Shown here piece after piece: positions 18,054 to 26,085 of a DNA stretch of 64,000 nucleotides (positions are counted from its first letter, which is position 1; each line of letters begins with the position of its first letter). The position numbers were made by a program, and so were the translations under genes. Source of the stretch: Thermodesulfovibrionales bacterium (GTDB lineage: Bacteria > Nitrospirota > Thermodesulfovibrionia > Thermodesulfovibrionales > Dissulfurispiraceae); NCBI GenBank assembly GCA_026415415.1, contig JAOAHE010000005.1, forward strand, positions 1 to 64,000. Reading direction: 5' to 3'. The notes under the pieces are model-generated. The model had not been told where the DNA came from, did not search any database, and worked only from the letters and a program-made list of their open reading frames with translations.

Positions 18054-18718
18054 AATATCTCCTTAAGTTTAATTTGTCCATCATTAATTGTGTATATCTT
18101 CTTTACTGAATTCCTTAAAAAATCATAATCATGGGATATAACTATATAAGAATCATAATAACCAGTAAGATGTTTTAAGATCATCTCTGTTCTCTGCTCA
18201 TCTAAACCTGCTGTTGGTTCATCAAGCAAAAGGCATTCAGGCTGCATTGATACAACTGTAGCAAATGCTACAAGTTTTTTTTCCCCACCAGATAACTTAT
18301 AAGTTACTTTATTCATCATACCATCAAGCCCTAACTTATTACCTATCTCTTCTAAAAGAGTTTTTATCTCTTGAGGCTTTTTTCCTAAATTTAAAGGTCC
18401 AAAAGCTATATCCTCTTCAACAGTAGGGCAAAAGAGCTGATCATCAGAGTCTTGAAATAAAAGCCCTATTTTTTTTCTAACCTCAAAAAAGTCTGCTTCT
18501 TCCTGCCTCTTTTTGCCTAATATGTATAGTTCTCCTGCTATAGGTTTTATTAATCCCATTATAATATGAAAAAGAGTTGATTTACCTGTCCCGTTTGAAC
18601 CTATTATACCGACTTTATCTCCCCTTTTAAGAGAAAAATTCAATCCCTTAAATAAAATCTTTCTATTGTCATATGAGAAACTCATATTTACAATCTCAAT
18701 AATATTTTCTTGATCCAT
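18050..18718 (-). CDS. cbiO: ECF-type nickel/cobalt transporter ATPase
   Basis: A 222-residue ABC ATPase. Walker A (GSNGTGKST, about residues 38-46), Q-loop (GLLFQDSDDQLFCPTV), signature (LSGGE), Walker B (CLLLDEP) and the switch His (VISHDYDF) are all intact. The FQDSDDQLF Q-loop is typical of CbiO/NikO. Its ATG overlaps the cbiQ stop (TAATG), forming a tight operon. It drives cation import through CbiQ and CbiM. Metal choice (Ni or Co) cannot be read from this subunit. Confidence 0.93.
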   Translation of the reverse strand: MDQENIIEIVNMSFSYDNRKILFKGLNFSLKRGDKVGIIGSNGTGKSTLFHIIMGLIKPIAGELYILGKKRQEEADFFEVRKKIGLLFQDSDDQLFCPTVEEDIAFGPLNLGKKPQEIKTLLEEIGNKLGLDGMMNKVTYKLSGGEKKLVAFATVVSMQPECLLLDEPTAGLDEQRTEMILKHLTGYYDSYIVISHDYDFLRNSVKKIYTINDGQIKLKEIL

Positions 18719-19479
18719 TAAAAAACCAACGTATTATCAAAGATAATCAATGAGAATAAAAAAACAAATACAACAAACAAACCCACAGTGACATCCTTAA
18801 TTGATAAATCAAAATGATATAAAATAGGAAAGTCGTTTTTAAACCCTCTGCAAAGCATTGCTTTGTAAATTCTTTGAGACCTCTCAAAACTCCTTATAAT
18901 TAGCATACCTACAAGATAAGCATAAGTTTTATAAGTGTGAAAATCTGTTTTTGGCTGAAAACATCTAAGAGATATAGCTCTTCTAATCTTAAGATATTCA
19001 TCGTGCATTACATATATATATCTATAAAAAAAGAAAAACAAAAGGACAAGTTTCTTAGGTATTTTTAAGTGGATTAGAGCATGAGCTAAAGAAAAAACCT
19101 CAGAAGTTCCTAACATCACTATAGTTAACAAAACTAATGTATTAGCCTTGAGAGTTATCAATAGAGCTTGAAGAAACCCTTCTTTGGTTGCTTCAATATT
19201 GCCAACTTTAAAAAGAGTTACACCGTCAGCACTGAAAGGCAAAAAAAGCCATAGGAAAAATATAAATACGTTTACTGCTAATAACCTTTTTGATAACTTT
19301 TTAAGATCCAGTTTAGCTAAAAAAACTAAGATAATAGAGACAAACAAAGCAAAAGATAAACCTTCTAAGGTATTCATAAAAACAATAATAAAGGCAGAAA
19401 AGAAAACAGTTAAGGATTTTACTCGGGGATCAAGTCTATGAAACAGGGAATTGCCTTCCGCAAACTCTTCCAGATGCAC
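18718..19479 (-). CDS. cbiQ: ECF-type nickel/cobalt transporter transmembrane subunit
   Basis: A 253-residue membrane protein of the CbiQ/NikQ (EcfT) family with several hydrophobic segments in the first 130 residues. The two coupling motifs that touch the ATPase are visible as RRAISLRCF and SQRIYKAMLCRGF (the A-R-G-like signatures). The N-terminus NSLFHRLDPRVK is the family hallmark. It lies between the NikL-like accessory protein and cbiO, overlapping cbiO by one base. Confidence 0.93.
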   Translation of the reverse strand: MHLEEFAEGNSLFHRLDPRVKSLTVFFSAFIIVFMNTLEGLSFALFVSIILVFLAKLDLKKLSKRLLAVNVFIFFLWLFLPFSADGVTLFKVGNIEATKEGFLQALLITLKANTLVLLTIVMLGTSEVFSLAHALIHLKIPKKLVLLFFFFYRYIYVMHDEYLKIRRAISLRCFQPKTDFHTYKTYAYLVGMLIIRSFERSQRIYKAMLCRGFKNDFPILYHFDLSIKDVTVGLFVVFVFLFSLIIFDNTLVF

Positions 19480-19493
19480 TTTAAATATTCACC

Positions 19494-20111
19494 TTAGGAC
19501 TTCTTGCTTTTAAAGTAAAGAACAAGTCCCATTACACCAAAAATATAACCGATACCACCAATTATCTGCAGGATACTTGCTTTCCTTATATCTTCATGAA
19601 GCATAGCGATCTGATCTGTTAATGGTTGTATCTTTTTATCTAAGGCTTGATTGATCAAAAACTCAATATCGCTTTGTTTTAAACATTGACTCTTTTCTTT
19701 TTGTGATAAAGAAAGGTCTAATAAAGCGTCCTTAGATAATTCATCCTTTATTTTATTCTTAAGACTATCTTTTTTTGGGTGATCTTTCAATGTTAATAGG
19801 TAAGAACTTTGATGTCCTGCACCTCCTTTAAGTATTATCTTTATAGCATAGGCATCTGGTTTCTGAAAGGAAAACATGCCATTTTCGTCTGTCTTGCCTT
19901 CAGCAATAAATTTATTGGTTGTACTATCATAGATTACTACATCACAACCTTTACACTTAGAGCCATCAGCAAAATAACCTTCAGTGTGTACCACCTCTCC
20001 ATAACTGTAAGCATAAACATTTACCTTATGAGCTTTAGCAGGGAAAGGAGAAATAAAAAGAAAAATAATGATTAGTACATAAATCATCTTATCAAATCCC
20101 ACTTGTATCAT
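19494..20111 (-). CDS. NikL-like accessory protein of the Ni/Co importer
   Basis: A 205-residue membrane-anchored periplasmic protein with a signal-like N-terminal helix ending around PAKA, and a beta-sandwich domain (about 28-110) with YSYGEVVHTEGYF, a CKGCD pair and a TDENGMFSF segment as in carboxypeptidase-regulatory-like folds. A charged helical stretch and a C-terminal transmembrane helix (about 183-200) follow. It takes the place of CbiN between cbiM and cbiQ, as NikL does in NikKMLQO systems, which hints at nickel. Met9 is an alternative start. The SD GGGAGG is separated from the ATG at 20111 by a perfect hairpin, an unusual arrangement. Confidence 0.75.
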   Translation of the reverse strand: MIQVGFDKMIYVLIIIFLFISPFPAKAHKVNVYAYSYGEVVHTEGYFADGSKCKGCDVVIYDSTTNKFIAEGKTDENGMFSFQKPDAYAIKIILKGGAGHQSSYLLTLKDHPKKDSLKNKIKDELSKDALLDLSLSQKEKSQCLKQSDIEFLINQALDKKIQPLTDQIAMLHEDIRKASILQIIGGIGYIFGVMGLVLYFKSKKS

Positions 20112-20136
20112 TTAGTTGACAAGTTTGTCAACTAAA
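20111..20136 (-). promoter_or_regulatory. Perfect 12-bp hairpin between SD site and start codon
   Basis: TTTAGTTGACAA (20111-20122), 2-nt loop, TTGTCAACTAAA (20125-20136). The stem runs from just after the GGGAGG SD (20139-20144) into the A of the ATG. Folding would bring a distant SD next to the start codon; alternatively the palindrome is a protein-binding or processing site. Confidence 0.65.
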
Positions 20137-20144
20137 AACCTCCC

Positions 20145-20741
20145 TTAGGCTGATATTAACTCAGGCTTAACCTTTTTTAAAAATACAACACAGAGAGCAG
20201 TTATTATACCTTCAACGATCATCACTGGTATATGAGATAAAATGACCACCTTGACAATACTCATAAATTCTTCTCCAGTCCCAAGAAGTGAAAGCCCCAT
20301 AATGATGCCAGCTATAGCGACAGCAAAAAATCCTGCAAGAAAACCAGCAAAAGTCGCTATCCTTCCACTTTTTCGTATGAGATAGCCAAAAAGATAGTAA
20401 ACAATTACTGCAGGTAAAGACATAATTAAGGTGTTTATTCCAAGGGTTGTAAGACCTCCAAATTGAAAAAGGATTGCTTGTAAAAATAAAGCCACTAAGA
20501 TTGAAGGGAATGCCATCCATCCAAGTAAGATACCAACTAAGCCATTTAAAATTAAATGGGTGCTAACAGGACCTATAGGAATATGAATTAAAGATGCAAC
20601 AAAAAAAGCTGACGACATAACAGCTACCTCAGGTATCTTACTGTAGTCCATCTTTCTGAGTCCGACAGCAACACCACCTGCACTCAATAGTGTACCTGAT
20701 ATTAAAATTATAGGTGAAAGAACACCCTCTGAGATATGCAT
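20145..20741 (-). CDS. cbiM: ECF-type nickel/cobalt transporter substrate-binding membrane subunit
   Basis: A 198-residue membrane protein of the CbiM/NikM family. It begins [10 protein letters not shown], keeping the N-terminal Met-His pair that coordinates the metal ion in this family, and the conserved second histidine lies in FVASLIHIPIGPVSTHLILNG. About five or six transmembrane helices follow. The start overlaps the upstream gene (TAATG). Sequence alone cannot decide between nickel and cobalt; the neighbouring NikK- and NikL-like genes and the presence of nickel-dependent CODH/ACS favour nickel. Confidence 0.93.
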   Translation of the reverse strand: MHISEGVLSPIILISGTLLSAGGVAVGLRKMDYSKIPEVAVMSSAFFVASLIHIPIGPVSTHLILNGLVGILLGWMAFPSILVALFLQAILFQFGGLTTLGINTLIMSLPAVIVYYLFGYLIRKSGRIATFAGFLAGFFAVAIAGIIMGLSLLGTGEEFMSIVKVVILSHIPVMIVEGIITALCVVFLKKVKPELISA

Positions 20742-21514
20742 TATTTCATCTCTCTTGTTCTAACCCACAAGACAGCTCCTATTTCTACTGGATAATCTTT
20801 GCCATTACGTTTTAACTTATAATCAGCTAAGCTTATGGCAGCAAACCCCCACCATCCAGCTTTTGGAATAGCATAAGTAAAAACTCCGTTGGCATCTGAT
20901 TTAACAACCTGAGTAATAAAAGGCTCATCTGGAGCTTTAATCCTTCCATTTGGGTTATAAAATTCAACCTCTACCTCTGCAAACGGAACAGGTCTACCGT
21001 CTACTTTGACTATTCCTTGAAAAACATTACCAGCCCATAACCCAAAAGGCCTAGTTAATGGAACTATCTCAGTTTTAAGACCTATCTCCTTATCCCATCC
21101 GTCTTCTTTTCCCAAAGCATTTACTACTACCTTTGTGTAATGAATAATAAACTTCTCTTCTGCTGGTTCCCAATAAGGTGAAGGCTCAACATAAAAGATA
21201 TAACTACCAGGCTGTTTAATATTAAAAAAAGCCTCCCAGTAAGAATAGTTTTTGTATCTCTTTTCTTTTAACTCACCCAAAAGATCTTGACTCTTATCTT
21301 CAATATAAACCCCAAATCTTTTTGGCTTTTCCATATTCATATACTGCCATTCAAAAGGATGGATAAATTTTACCTGGAGGGTTATTTTTTTGTTGTCCTT
21401 CTGTGAAACTATGTCATCAGAAGGCATTATCACCCCAAAATGAGTCCATCCAAAACTATAATTTAATCCCAAAAAAGCTAATAAAAACATAAAATAAAAG
21501 GTTATTTTTTTCAT
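20741..21514 (-). CDS. NikK-like periplasmic metal-transport accessory protein (DUF4198 type)
   Basis: A 257-residue protein with a clear signal peptide (about 1-22) and two beta-sandwich parts. The first holds [10 protein letters not shown] and an [11 protein letters not shown] stretch; the second has a [20 protein letters not shown] segment typical of DUF4198 proteins, which sit in nickel/cobalt transport operons (NikK). It probably binds or passes metal to CbiM in the periplasm; this is from family context. It overlaps cbiM by one base and follows the outer-membrane gene by 9 bases. Confidence 0.8.
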   Translation of the reverse strand: MKKITFYFMFLLAFLGLNYSFGWTHFGVIMPSDDIVSQKDNKKITLQVKFIHPFEWQYMNMEKPKRFGVYIEDKSQDLLGELKEKRYKNYSYWEAFFNIKQPGSYIFYVEPSPYWEPAEEKFIIHYTKVVVNALGKEDGWDKEIGLKTEIVPLTRPFGLWAGNVFQGIVKVDGRPVPFAEVEVEFYNPNGRIKAPDEPFITQVVKSDANGVFTYAIPKAGWWGFAAISLADYKLKRNGKDYPVEIGAVLWVRTREMK

Positions 21515-21523
21515 TGCTTACTC

Positions 21524-22297
21524 CTAAAATTTATAAGTCAATCCTGCCAAGATAGCATAGTCAACTTCTGCTTTATTAAGACCTGCTTTAATACCTAAAT
21601 CAATACTCAAGTTCTCAGCTAATGAGTATATTAAGCCACCTAAAATAAAAGCAGGGTTTGTATTTGATCCTCTATCAGGGTTACGCTCTACAGCAATGTT
21701 GCCAACTAAAACTAAATCTTTAATTATCTCAATCTCAGAGGCAACAGATACATGCCATATATCCTTTCTTTCATCAAACTTATTTTCATTTCTAACATAA
21801 CCGAGATTAAAATGTATTATTAAAGGCTCTATCTCCTTTGAAGCTATAAAGTAAAGCCCATATGTAGCCCTGCCACTTCCAAGGCCTTTTTCCTCATCAC
21901 CAGTAGGTAATGTTAAAACTGGTTTTAAAGCTAAAGAGCATACTTCTTTTTTCTCATAAAATTGCCACTTCAATTCAACAGAAACATCTGATATGCCCTT
22001 TTCTTTGAAGGTCTCTCCCTCAGCCTTAAGCCTATATTGCTGATATGGCAATGTAAGAATAAGATCTAAATTTTCTAAAATACCATATGTAAGAGTTGCA
22101 CCAATATCATAAGTCTTTAAATTAATCTCTGATTCCTTATAACTTGAATACTCAAAGGTAAACTCAATCTCTCCCTTACCTCTGCCAACAGTATAAGCAT
22201 CATCAGTAATTAAAGGATGAGCTGCATAGAGGTTAGACTGAAATAGAAGAAAACTTAAGATAAAGATAAAAATAAAACACACAGAAAACCTCTTCAT
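21524..22297 (-). CDS. Outer-membrane beta-barrel-like protein of the Ni/Co operon
   Basis: A 257-residue protein with a signal peptide (about 1-26, ending YAAHP) followed by alternating beta-strand-like segments and a C-terminal aromatic end (LTYKF), as in outer-membrane barrels of the MetA-pathway/transporter type. Motifs TDDAYTVGRGKGEIEF and LPTGDEEKGLGSGRATYG are typical of that group. It is the first gene of the operon, so it may let metal or a metal complex cross the outer membrane. A GGAGG site precedes the ATG. Upstream lies a terminator-like leader. Confidence 0.8.
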   Translation of the reverse strand: MKRFSVCFIFIFILSFLLFQSNLYAAHPLITDDAYTVGRGKGEIEFTFEYSSYKESEINLKTYDIGATLTYGILENLDLILTLPYQQYRLKAEGETFKEKGISDVSVELKWQFYEKKEVCSLALKPVLTLPTGDEEKGLGSGRATYGLYFIASKEIEPLIIHFNLGYVRNENKFDERKDIWHVSVASEIEIIKDLVLVGNIAVERNPDRGSNTNPAFILGGLIYSLAENLSIDLGIKAGLNKAEVDYAILAGLTYKF

Positions 22298-22334
22298 TAA
22301 TTCTACCTCCTGTTTATATTTATAAAATAAAAAA

Positions 22335-22394
22335 AGCCACGAAAAGGTCTTCTCTTCTGGCCTTCAAAGCCTTCCTTTGAGAACCTTCATGGCT
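22335..22394 (-). promoter_or_regulatory. Attenuator-like structured leader of the Ni/Co transporter operon
   Basis: On the minus strand an outer stem (AGCCATGAAGG with CCTTTTCGTGGCT, one G-T-type mismatch and a small bulge) encloses a second stem (TTCTC with GAGAA) and a small purine-rich inner hairpin, and is followed at once by seven Ts and more T-rich sequence. This is an intrinsic terminator placed in the 5' leader, about 30 bases before the SD of the first gene. No cobalamin-riboswitch boxes are visible. The role, metal- or cofactor-dependent attenuation, is inferred. Confidence 0.55.
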
Positions 22395-22405
22395 CTTTTG
22401 ATATT

Positions 22406-22435
22406 AAATTAGCAGATAAAGTAGGTATATGTCAA
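22406..22435 (-). promoter_or_regulatory. Putative promoter of the Ni/Co transporter operon
   Basis: On the minus strand TTGACA (22435-22430), 18 bases, then TAATTT (22411-22406). The start of transcription would fall a few bases before the attenuator-like stem, so the structure would be the first thing transcribed. Confidence 0.5.
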
Positions 22436-22463
22436 TTAATAATTAAAAATATTATGATGAAAT

Positions 22464-22492
22464 TTGATAGTATTTAAAAAATGTGATATGCT
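22464..22492 (+). promoter_or_regulatory. Putative promoter of the DUF5661 gene
   Basis: TTGATA (22464-22469), 17 bases, TATGCT (22487-22492), followed about 18 bases later by a GGAGG SD. It is divergent from the Ni/Co operon promoter. Confidence 0.4.
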
Positions 22493-22521
22493 TCAATAAT
22501 GTTTATATAGGAGGATACACC

Positions 22522-22968
22522 ATGATAAAAATACCAGAATATGTAAGTAAAGAAGAGGTTAAAAGAATATGCAAAGAGTTAAATATTAGAGATTGGTCAG
22601 AGCTGACAGAGCCTTCAATTACAAAAGAAGAGGCAGAACTAATACTTTCTATAGTAAACCTTGATAACCTACCTATCTCAGTTGAAGAATTCAAGGTTGG
22701 ACTTGAAGTTGAGCTTGAACATGGGACTATTTTTAAGAACTACAATGTTACAAACAATCACCCGATCCTAACAGGTATGATAGTGATGGCACACTTTATG
22801 GAAATGCTTGATTACTATTACAGGCTTGAGATTGCAGAATTAGAAGGTGATTTTTTAAAAGCCCTAACTAAAAATGAGTTTCAGAAGGCTAAAAAATACT
22901 ATAGCAAATTAATTGAGGCTAAAATGAATCTAATAAATCTTGAAAAAAAGAAATTAAAAGAAATTTAG
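22522..22968 (+). CDS. DUF5661-like protein of unknown function
   Basis: A 148-residue soluble protein. The central segment with EEFKVGLEVELEHG, NVTNNHPILTG and a following AHFMEMLDYYYRL matches the DUF5661 pattern; the C-terminal third is a charged helix. A start 13 codons upstream is possible, but GGAGG sits 8 bases before the ATG at 22522. It is divergent from the Ni/Co importer, sharing a short promoter region, and its stop abuts the stop of the convergent DUF3786 gene. Function is unknown; several His and Glu in the conserved core could bind metal. Confidence 0.75.
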   Translation: MIKIPEYVSKEEVKRICKELNIRDWSELTEPSITKEEAELILSIVNLDNLPISVEEFKVGLEVELEHGTIFKNYNVTNNHPILTGMIVMAHFMEMLDYYYRLEIAELEGDFLKALTKNEFQKAKKYYSKLIEAKMNLINLEKKKLKEI

Positions 22969-23748
22969 CTAAGAAATCTTCTCCCTCTCTATAGCACGGA
23001 CAACTTCATTGATCATTTCTTCGGTAAGAAATATCAATGACTCTATATCTAAGTAGCAGTCTGCCGATGAATCAAAGAGAATTTTTGTTTGGGAATCAAA
23101 ACTGTCATCCCTCTGCCAGTATAATACTAACAGGGGTATCTTAGGTAATGGATGTATTATCCATCCTTTTTTTGCTAACTCTTCAGTTTCTGTGGTAGAG
23201 CCTAATTTTTGAAAAATTTCATCAATGATCTCATTATTACTATCACATACTTGGTTCAAAAAATCCTCACACTGAGTCTTAAAGGTAGATGCTTTTATAA
23301 AACCATTCTTCAGCTCACTAAAAGAAACCCAACGATTTACCAAGTCACAATTGCCACCTTTTTTTAAATAGCTAAGTAATAAAATCCTCATCCATAAAGA
23401 TAAAGAATTTTCATCCTTGATGTCTCCATTGGCAAAGATAGTGATCTCTCTATTTAAGCTCTTAATCACTAAAGAACTATCTTTTAAATAAGCTCCAATT
23501 CTATCGGCAATCTTATGAAATTGTAAATCACCAACCTCTTTTTTTAGTCTATTTATAGTCTCAAGGTGCCAGTCTAATGTCACTAAATTACTTTTAATAT
23601 GCTGTAAATCCTTCTCTTTTATTAAAGGACACTCTGAGACATCAGATTCTCCTTTACTTACAGCGAATGCAAAGGGCATGCATAGTTTTTGTAGGCACAT
23701 CCCACAATTTGTTTTTGGTAATAGTTTATAAATCTGTAAGGGGTTCAT
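22969..23748 (-). CDS. DUF3786 protein with an AcsC-type [4Fe-4S] N-terminal domain
   Basis: A 259-residue protein. Cys15, Cys18, Cys23 and Cys40 after LPKTNC copy the spacing of the AcsC cluster (Cys17/20/25/42 in this window), the small Fe-S domain found in corrinoid proteins and their relatives. The rest resembles DUF3786, with KGWIIHPLPKIPLLVLYWQ near residue 190. Such proteins occur in anaerobes with methyl-corrinoid chemistry, but their role is not established. It lies 12 bases after the cyclopropane-fatty-acid synthase gene and is probably co-transcribed with it. Confidence 0.8.
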   Translation of the reverse strand: MNPLQIYKLLPKTNCGMCLQKLCMPFAFAVSKGESDVSECPLIKEKDLQHIKSNLVTLDWHLETINRLKKEVGDLQFHKIADRIGAYLKDSSLVIKSLNREITIFANGDIKDENSLSLWMRILLLSYLKKGGNCDLVNRWVSFSELKNGFIKASTFKTQCEDFLNQVCDSNNEIIDEIFQKLGSTTETEELAKKGWIIHPLPKIPLLVLYWQRDDSFDSQTKILFDSSADCYLDIESLIFLTEEMINEVVRAIEREKIS

Positions 23749-23760
23749 TATATATTAAAA

Positions 23761-24897
23761 CTATCTTACTGACAAATATCCATGTGGGACGCTCTTTTTT
23801 GAGAGGACTATTTGCCAAAGTTGTAAATCACCGCATTTAAAAGAGGCTGCGCTACTGCAAAGGTAATATGTCCACATTCTATAAAATCTTTCATCATATT
23901 TTTGAGGATAAGCGTTTTTTATTTTATCCCAGTTTTTTTTAAAATTTTTGAGCCACTCAACAAGAGTTAAATAATAATAATATCTAAAGTTATGCAAGTC
24001 CTCAACTATAAAAAGTCCTTCAATACTACTTGTAATTTGTTTAAGAGAAGGAATCAAGGAATTAGGGAAGATATATTTATCTATCCAAGGATCGCAAGCT
24101 ATCTTTGTAGTGTTATTCCCAATAGTATGTAACAGAAACAGTCCATCATCCTTTAGGCACTTACTTGCTATCTCCATATAAGTCCTATAATTCTTATGTC
24201 CTACATGCTCAAACATGCCTACAGAGACAATATAATCAAACTTTTCGTCTTTTAAATCTCTATAATCTTGCAGCCTTATCTCAACTGGCAATCCCTCACA
24301 TATCTTTTTACTATACTCTACTTGCTCTTTAGAAACAGTTATTCCCACCGCTTGCACTCCATATTTCTCTGAGGCATATTTGACAAAACTTCCCCATCCA
24401 CAACCAATATCAAGCACTCTACTTCCTTCTTTTAGATATAACTTTCTACAGATAAGATCAAGTTTATTTTCTTGAGCTTCATCAAGATTTTTAGCATCTT
24501 TCCAATAAGCACAACTGTACACTAATCGCTTATCAAGCATATTTTCAAAAACTTCGTTGCCTATATCGTAATGTCTTTCACCAATTTGAAAAGCTCGAGA
24601 CTTACTACTTCTGTTAAAGACAGTATAGCCAAGATAGTAACTTATTAGTTTTATATTTTTTTTTACTTTCTTCTCTGGCTCTAAGGGTAGTAACCTATAG
24701 AAAAATTCTATTAAGTCATCACAATCCCACCAACCATCCATATAAGACTCGCCAAGTCCTATACTGCCATCTTTAAGAACCCTTTCATAGAATTTCTCAT
24801 TTCTTATATGGATATCCCATGGATTTTTTCCATTAATTGATATATTAGCTTGCGATAAAATGCCTTCTACGAAAGATTTGAGTTTTTTATTCTTCAT
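23761..24897 (-). CDS. cfa: Cyclopropane-fatty-acid-phospholipid synthase
   Basis: A 378-residue SAM-dependent enzyme that adds a methylene bridge to unsaturated phospholipid acyl chains. The N-terminal lipid-binding domain (GESYMDGWWDCDDL), the SAM motif VLDIGCGWGSF, and the family motifs AYWKD, SVGMFEHVGHKNY and DPWIDKYIFPNS are intact. The C-terminal segment carries the expected MWTYYLCSSAASF. No SD site precedes the start. The membrane-modifying role suggests a stress or stationary-phase gene. Confidence 0.93.
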   Translation of the reverse strand: MKNKKLKSFVEGILSQANISINGKNPWDIHIRNEKFYERVLKDGSIGLGESYMDGWWDCDDLIEFFYRLLPLEPEKKVKKNIKLISYYLGYTVFNRSSKSRAFQIGERHYDIGNEVFENMLDKRLVYSCAYWKDAKNLDEAQENKLDLICRKLYLKEGSRVLDIGCGWGSFVKYASEKYGVQAVGITVSKEQVEYSKKICEGLPVEIRLQDYRDLKDEKFDYIVSVGMFEHVGHKNYRTYMEIASKCLKDDGLFLLHTIGNNTTKIACDPWIDKYIFPNSLIPSLKQITSSIEGLFIVEDLHNFRYYYYLTLVEWLKNFKKNWDKIKNAYPQKYDERFYRMWTYYLCSSAASFKCGDLQLWQIVLSKKSVPHGYLSVR

Positions 24898-25252
24898 AAG
24901 CTTAATTCATGTAAATTTCAGGTTTTAAAGTATTAATAAAAATTTACTCCTTATAAAATGAAAAGTCAAGTGATGCTTGAGAAGGAAAACTTATCATAAA
25001 ACTGAAGAAACCCTTTCATTATGTTGCACCTGCTTTGAAGATTTTTTTTTATCACAAAAACCCTTATAATTTGGCAAGAATAATGATAAAGAATATAAAA
25101 AACAAAATAATCCCAAATAATAAATGGAAAACACCCACTGAAGACCAAATAATCCTTTTTTTCTCTTCAGAGTTTAATTTTAATTAAGGTATATGATAAA
25201 TAAAATGCCCCTTTTACTTAGGAAAAAAGGGGCAGAACCATTTACATAAGTA
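24898..25252. other. Intergenic region cfa/rubrerythrin
   Basis: About 355 AT-rich bases. A short hydrophobic frame on the minus strand begins with TTG and has no SD, so it is not called. A short AAAATGCCCC...GGGGCA inverted repeat near 25202-25233 lies just past the rubrerythrin stop and may act as its terminator. Confidence 0.55.
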
Positions 25253-25837
25253 TTAATATTCTTCACATTTAATCTGGAAATAATTCATCTCATGATCACA
25301 AGAAGGACACTTCTCAGGTGGGGTTTTTCCGTTATGAATATAACCACATTTCCTACACATCCATTCAACAGTGGTATCTTTTTTGAAAACCATCTGATCT
25401 CTCACAGCTTTCAAAAGTTTCCTGTATCTTTCCTCATGATGTCCCTCAGCTGAAGCTATTGCCCTTAATCTTTTAGCTATCTCAGGTAACCCTTCCTGCT
25501 CTGCTATATCAGCAAATTCTGGATACATCTTAGAAAATTCATAGTGTTCCCCTTCAATTGCAGAAAGAAGATTCTCCTCAGTAGTCCCTAAAATTGTAGG
25601 AGCTGATGCCTCGACAACTACCTCGGCAATAGGTTGGCCACTTCTTTTTTTGAGCTCGTTAATCAATCTAAAAAGCCACTTTGCATGTTCTCTTTCATTA
25701 TCAGCGGAAATAAGAAATATCTCTGATATCTGCTCATATCCTTCTTTTTGTGCTATTTTGGCATAGAAAGTATAACGATTTCTTGCCATACTCTCACCGA
25801 TAAAAGCCTTCATTAAATTTTCAATTGTTTTTTGCAT
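25253..25837 (-). CDS. rbr: Rubrerythrin
   Basis: A 194-residue non-heme iron peroxidase that protects anaerobes from hydrogen peroxide. The diiron four-helix part has the ExxH sites (DNEREHAKW and [10 protein letters not shown]) and additional Glu residues in [11 protein letters not shown] and EGEHYEF. The C-terminal rubredoxin-like domain has two CxxC knuckles (CRKCG and CPSC). Complete and of usual length; it is monocistronic with a good AGGAGGT site. Confidence 0.96.
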   Translation of the reverse strand: MQKTIENLMKAFIGESMARNRYTFYAKIAQKEGYEQISEIFLISADNEREHAKWLFRLINELKKRSGQPIAEVVVEASAPTILGTTEENLLSAIEGEHYEFSKMYPEFADIAEQEGLPEIAKRLRAIASAEGHHEERYRKLLKAVRDQMVFKKDTTVEWMCRKCGYIHNGKTPPEKCPSCDHEMNYFQIKCEEY

Positions 25838-26008
25838 ACATACCTCCTATTACTTGAAATATCTTAAGATAATAATCTAATTTTTTCTAATTAGTAATTA
25901 TTATTAAATAAGAATAAAATTAATTAAAATATTTTGTCAATAGTGTTGTTTACATATTTTAATATCTTACCCCTAAAACTAAATTTTTAAAACGATATTA
26001 AACCTCTT

Positions 26009-26037
26009 TTGAAAGATTTCTTATCTTTTGTTATACT
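26009..26037 (+). promoter_or_regulatory. Sigma70-like promoter of ribBA
   Basis: TTGAAA (26009-26014), exactly 17 bases, TATACT (26032-26037). The leader to the ribBA ATG is only about 40 bases and contains the GGAGG SD; there is no room for an FMN riboswitch. Confidence 0.6.
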
Positions 26038-26085
26038 GTTTAAAACTAATAAATATATCAGTAGGGTTTAACTGGAGGCTTAAGA

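Noticed and set aside
22335-22435. Cobalamin riboswitch ahead of the Ni/Co operon
   Set aside because: None of the conserved boxes is present and the structured region is only about 60 bases, far below the size of that riboswitch.
24966-25148. 60-codon hydrophobic frame on the minus strand
   Set aside because: Starts at TTG without an SD, and an alternative frame of the same stretch is just as hydrophobic, as expected for T-rich sequence.
25838-26085. FMN riboswitch upstream of ribBA
   Set aside because: The promoter leaves a leader of about 40 bases with no conserved FMN-box sequence.
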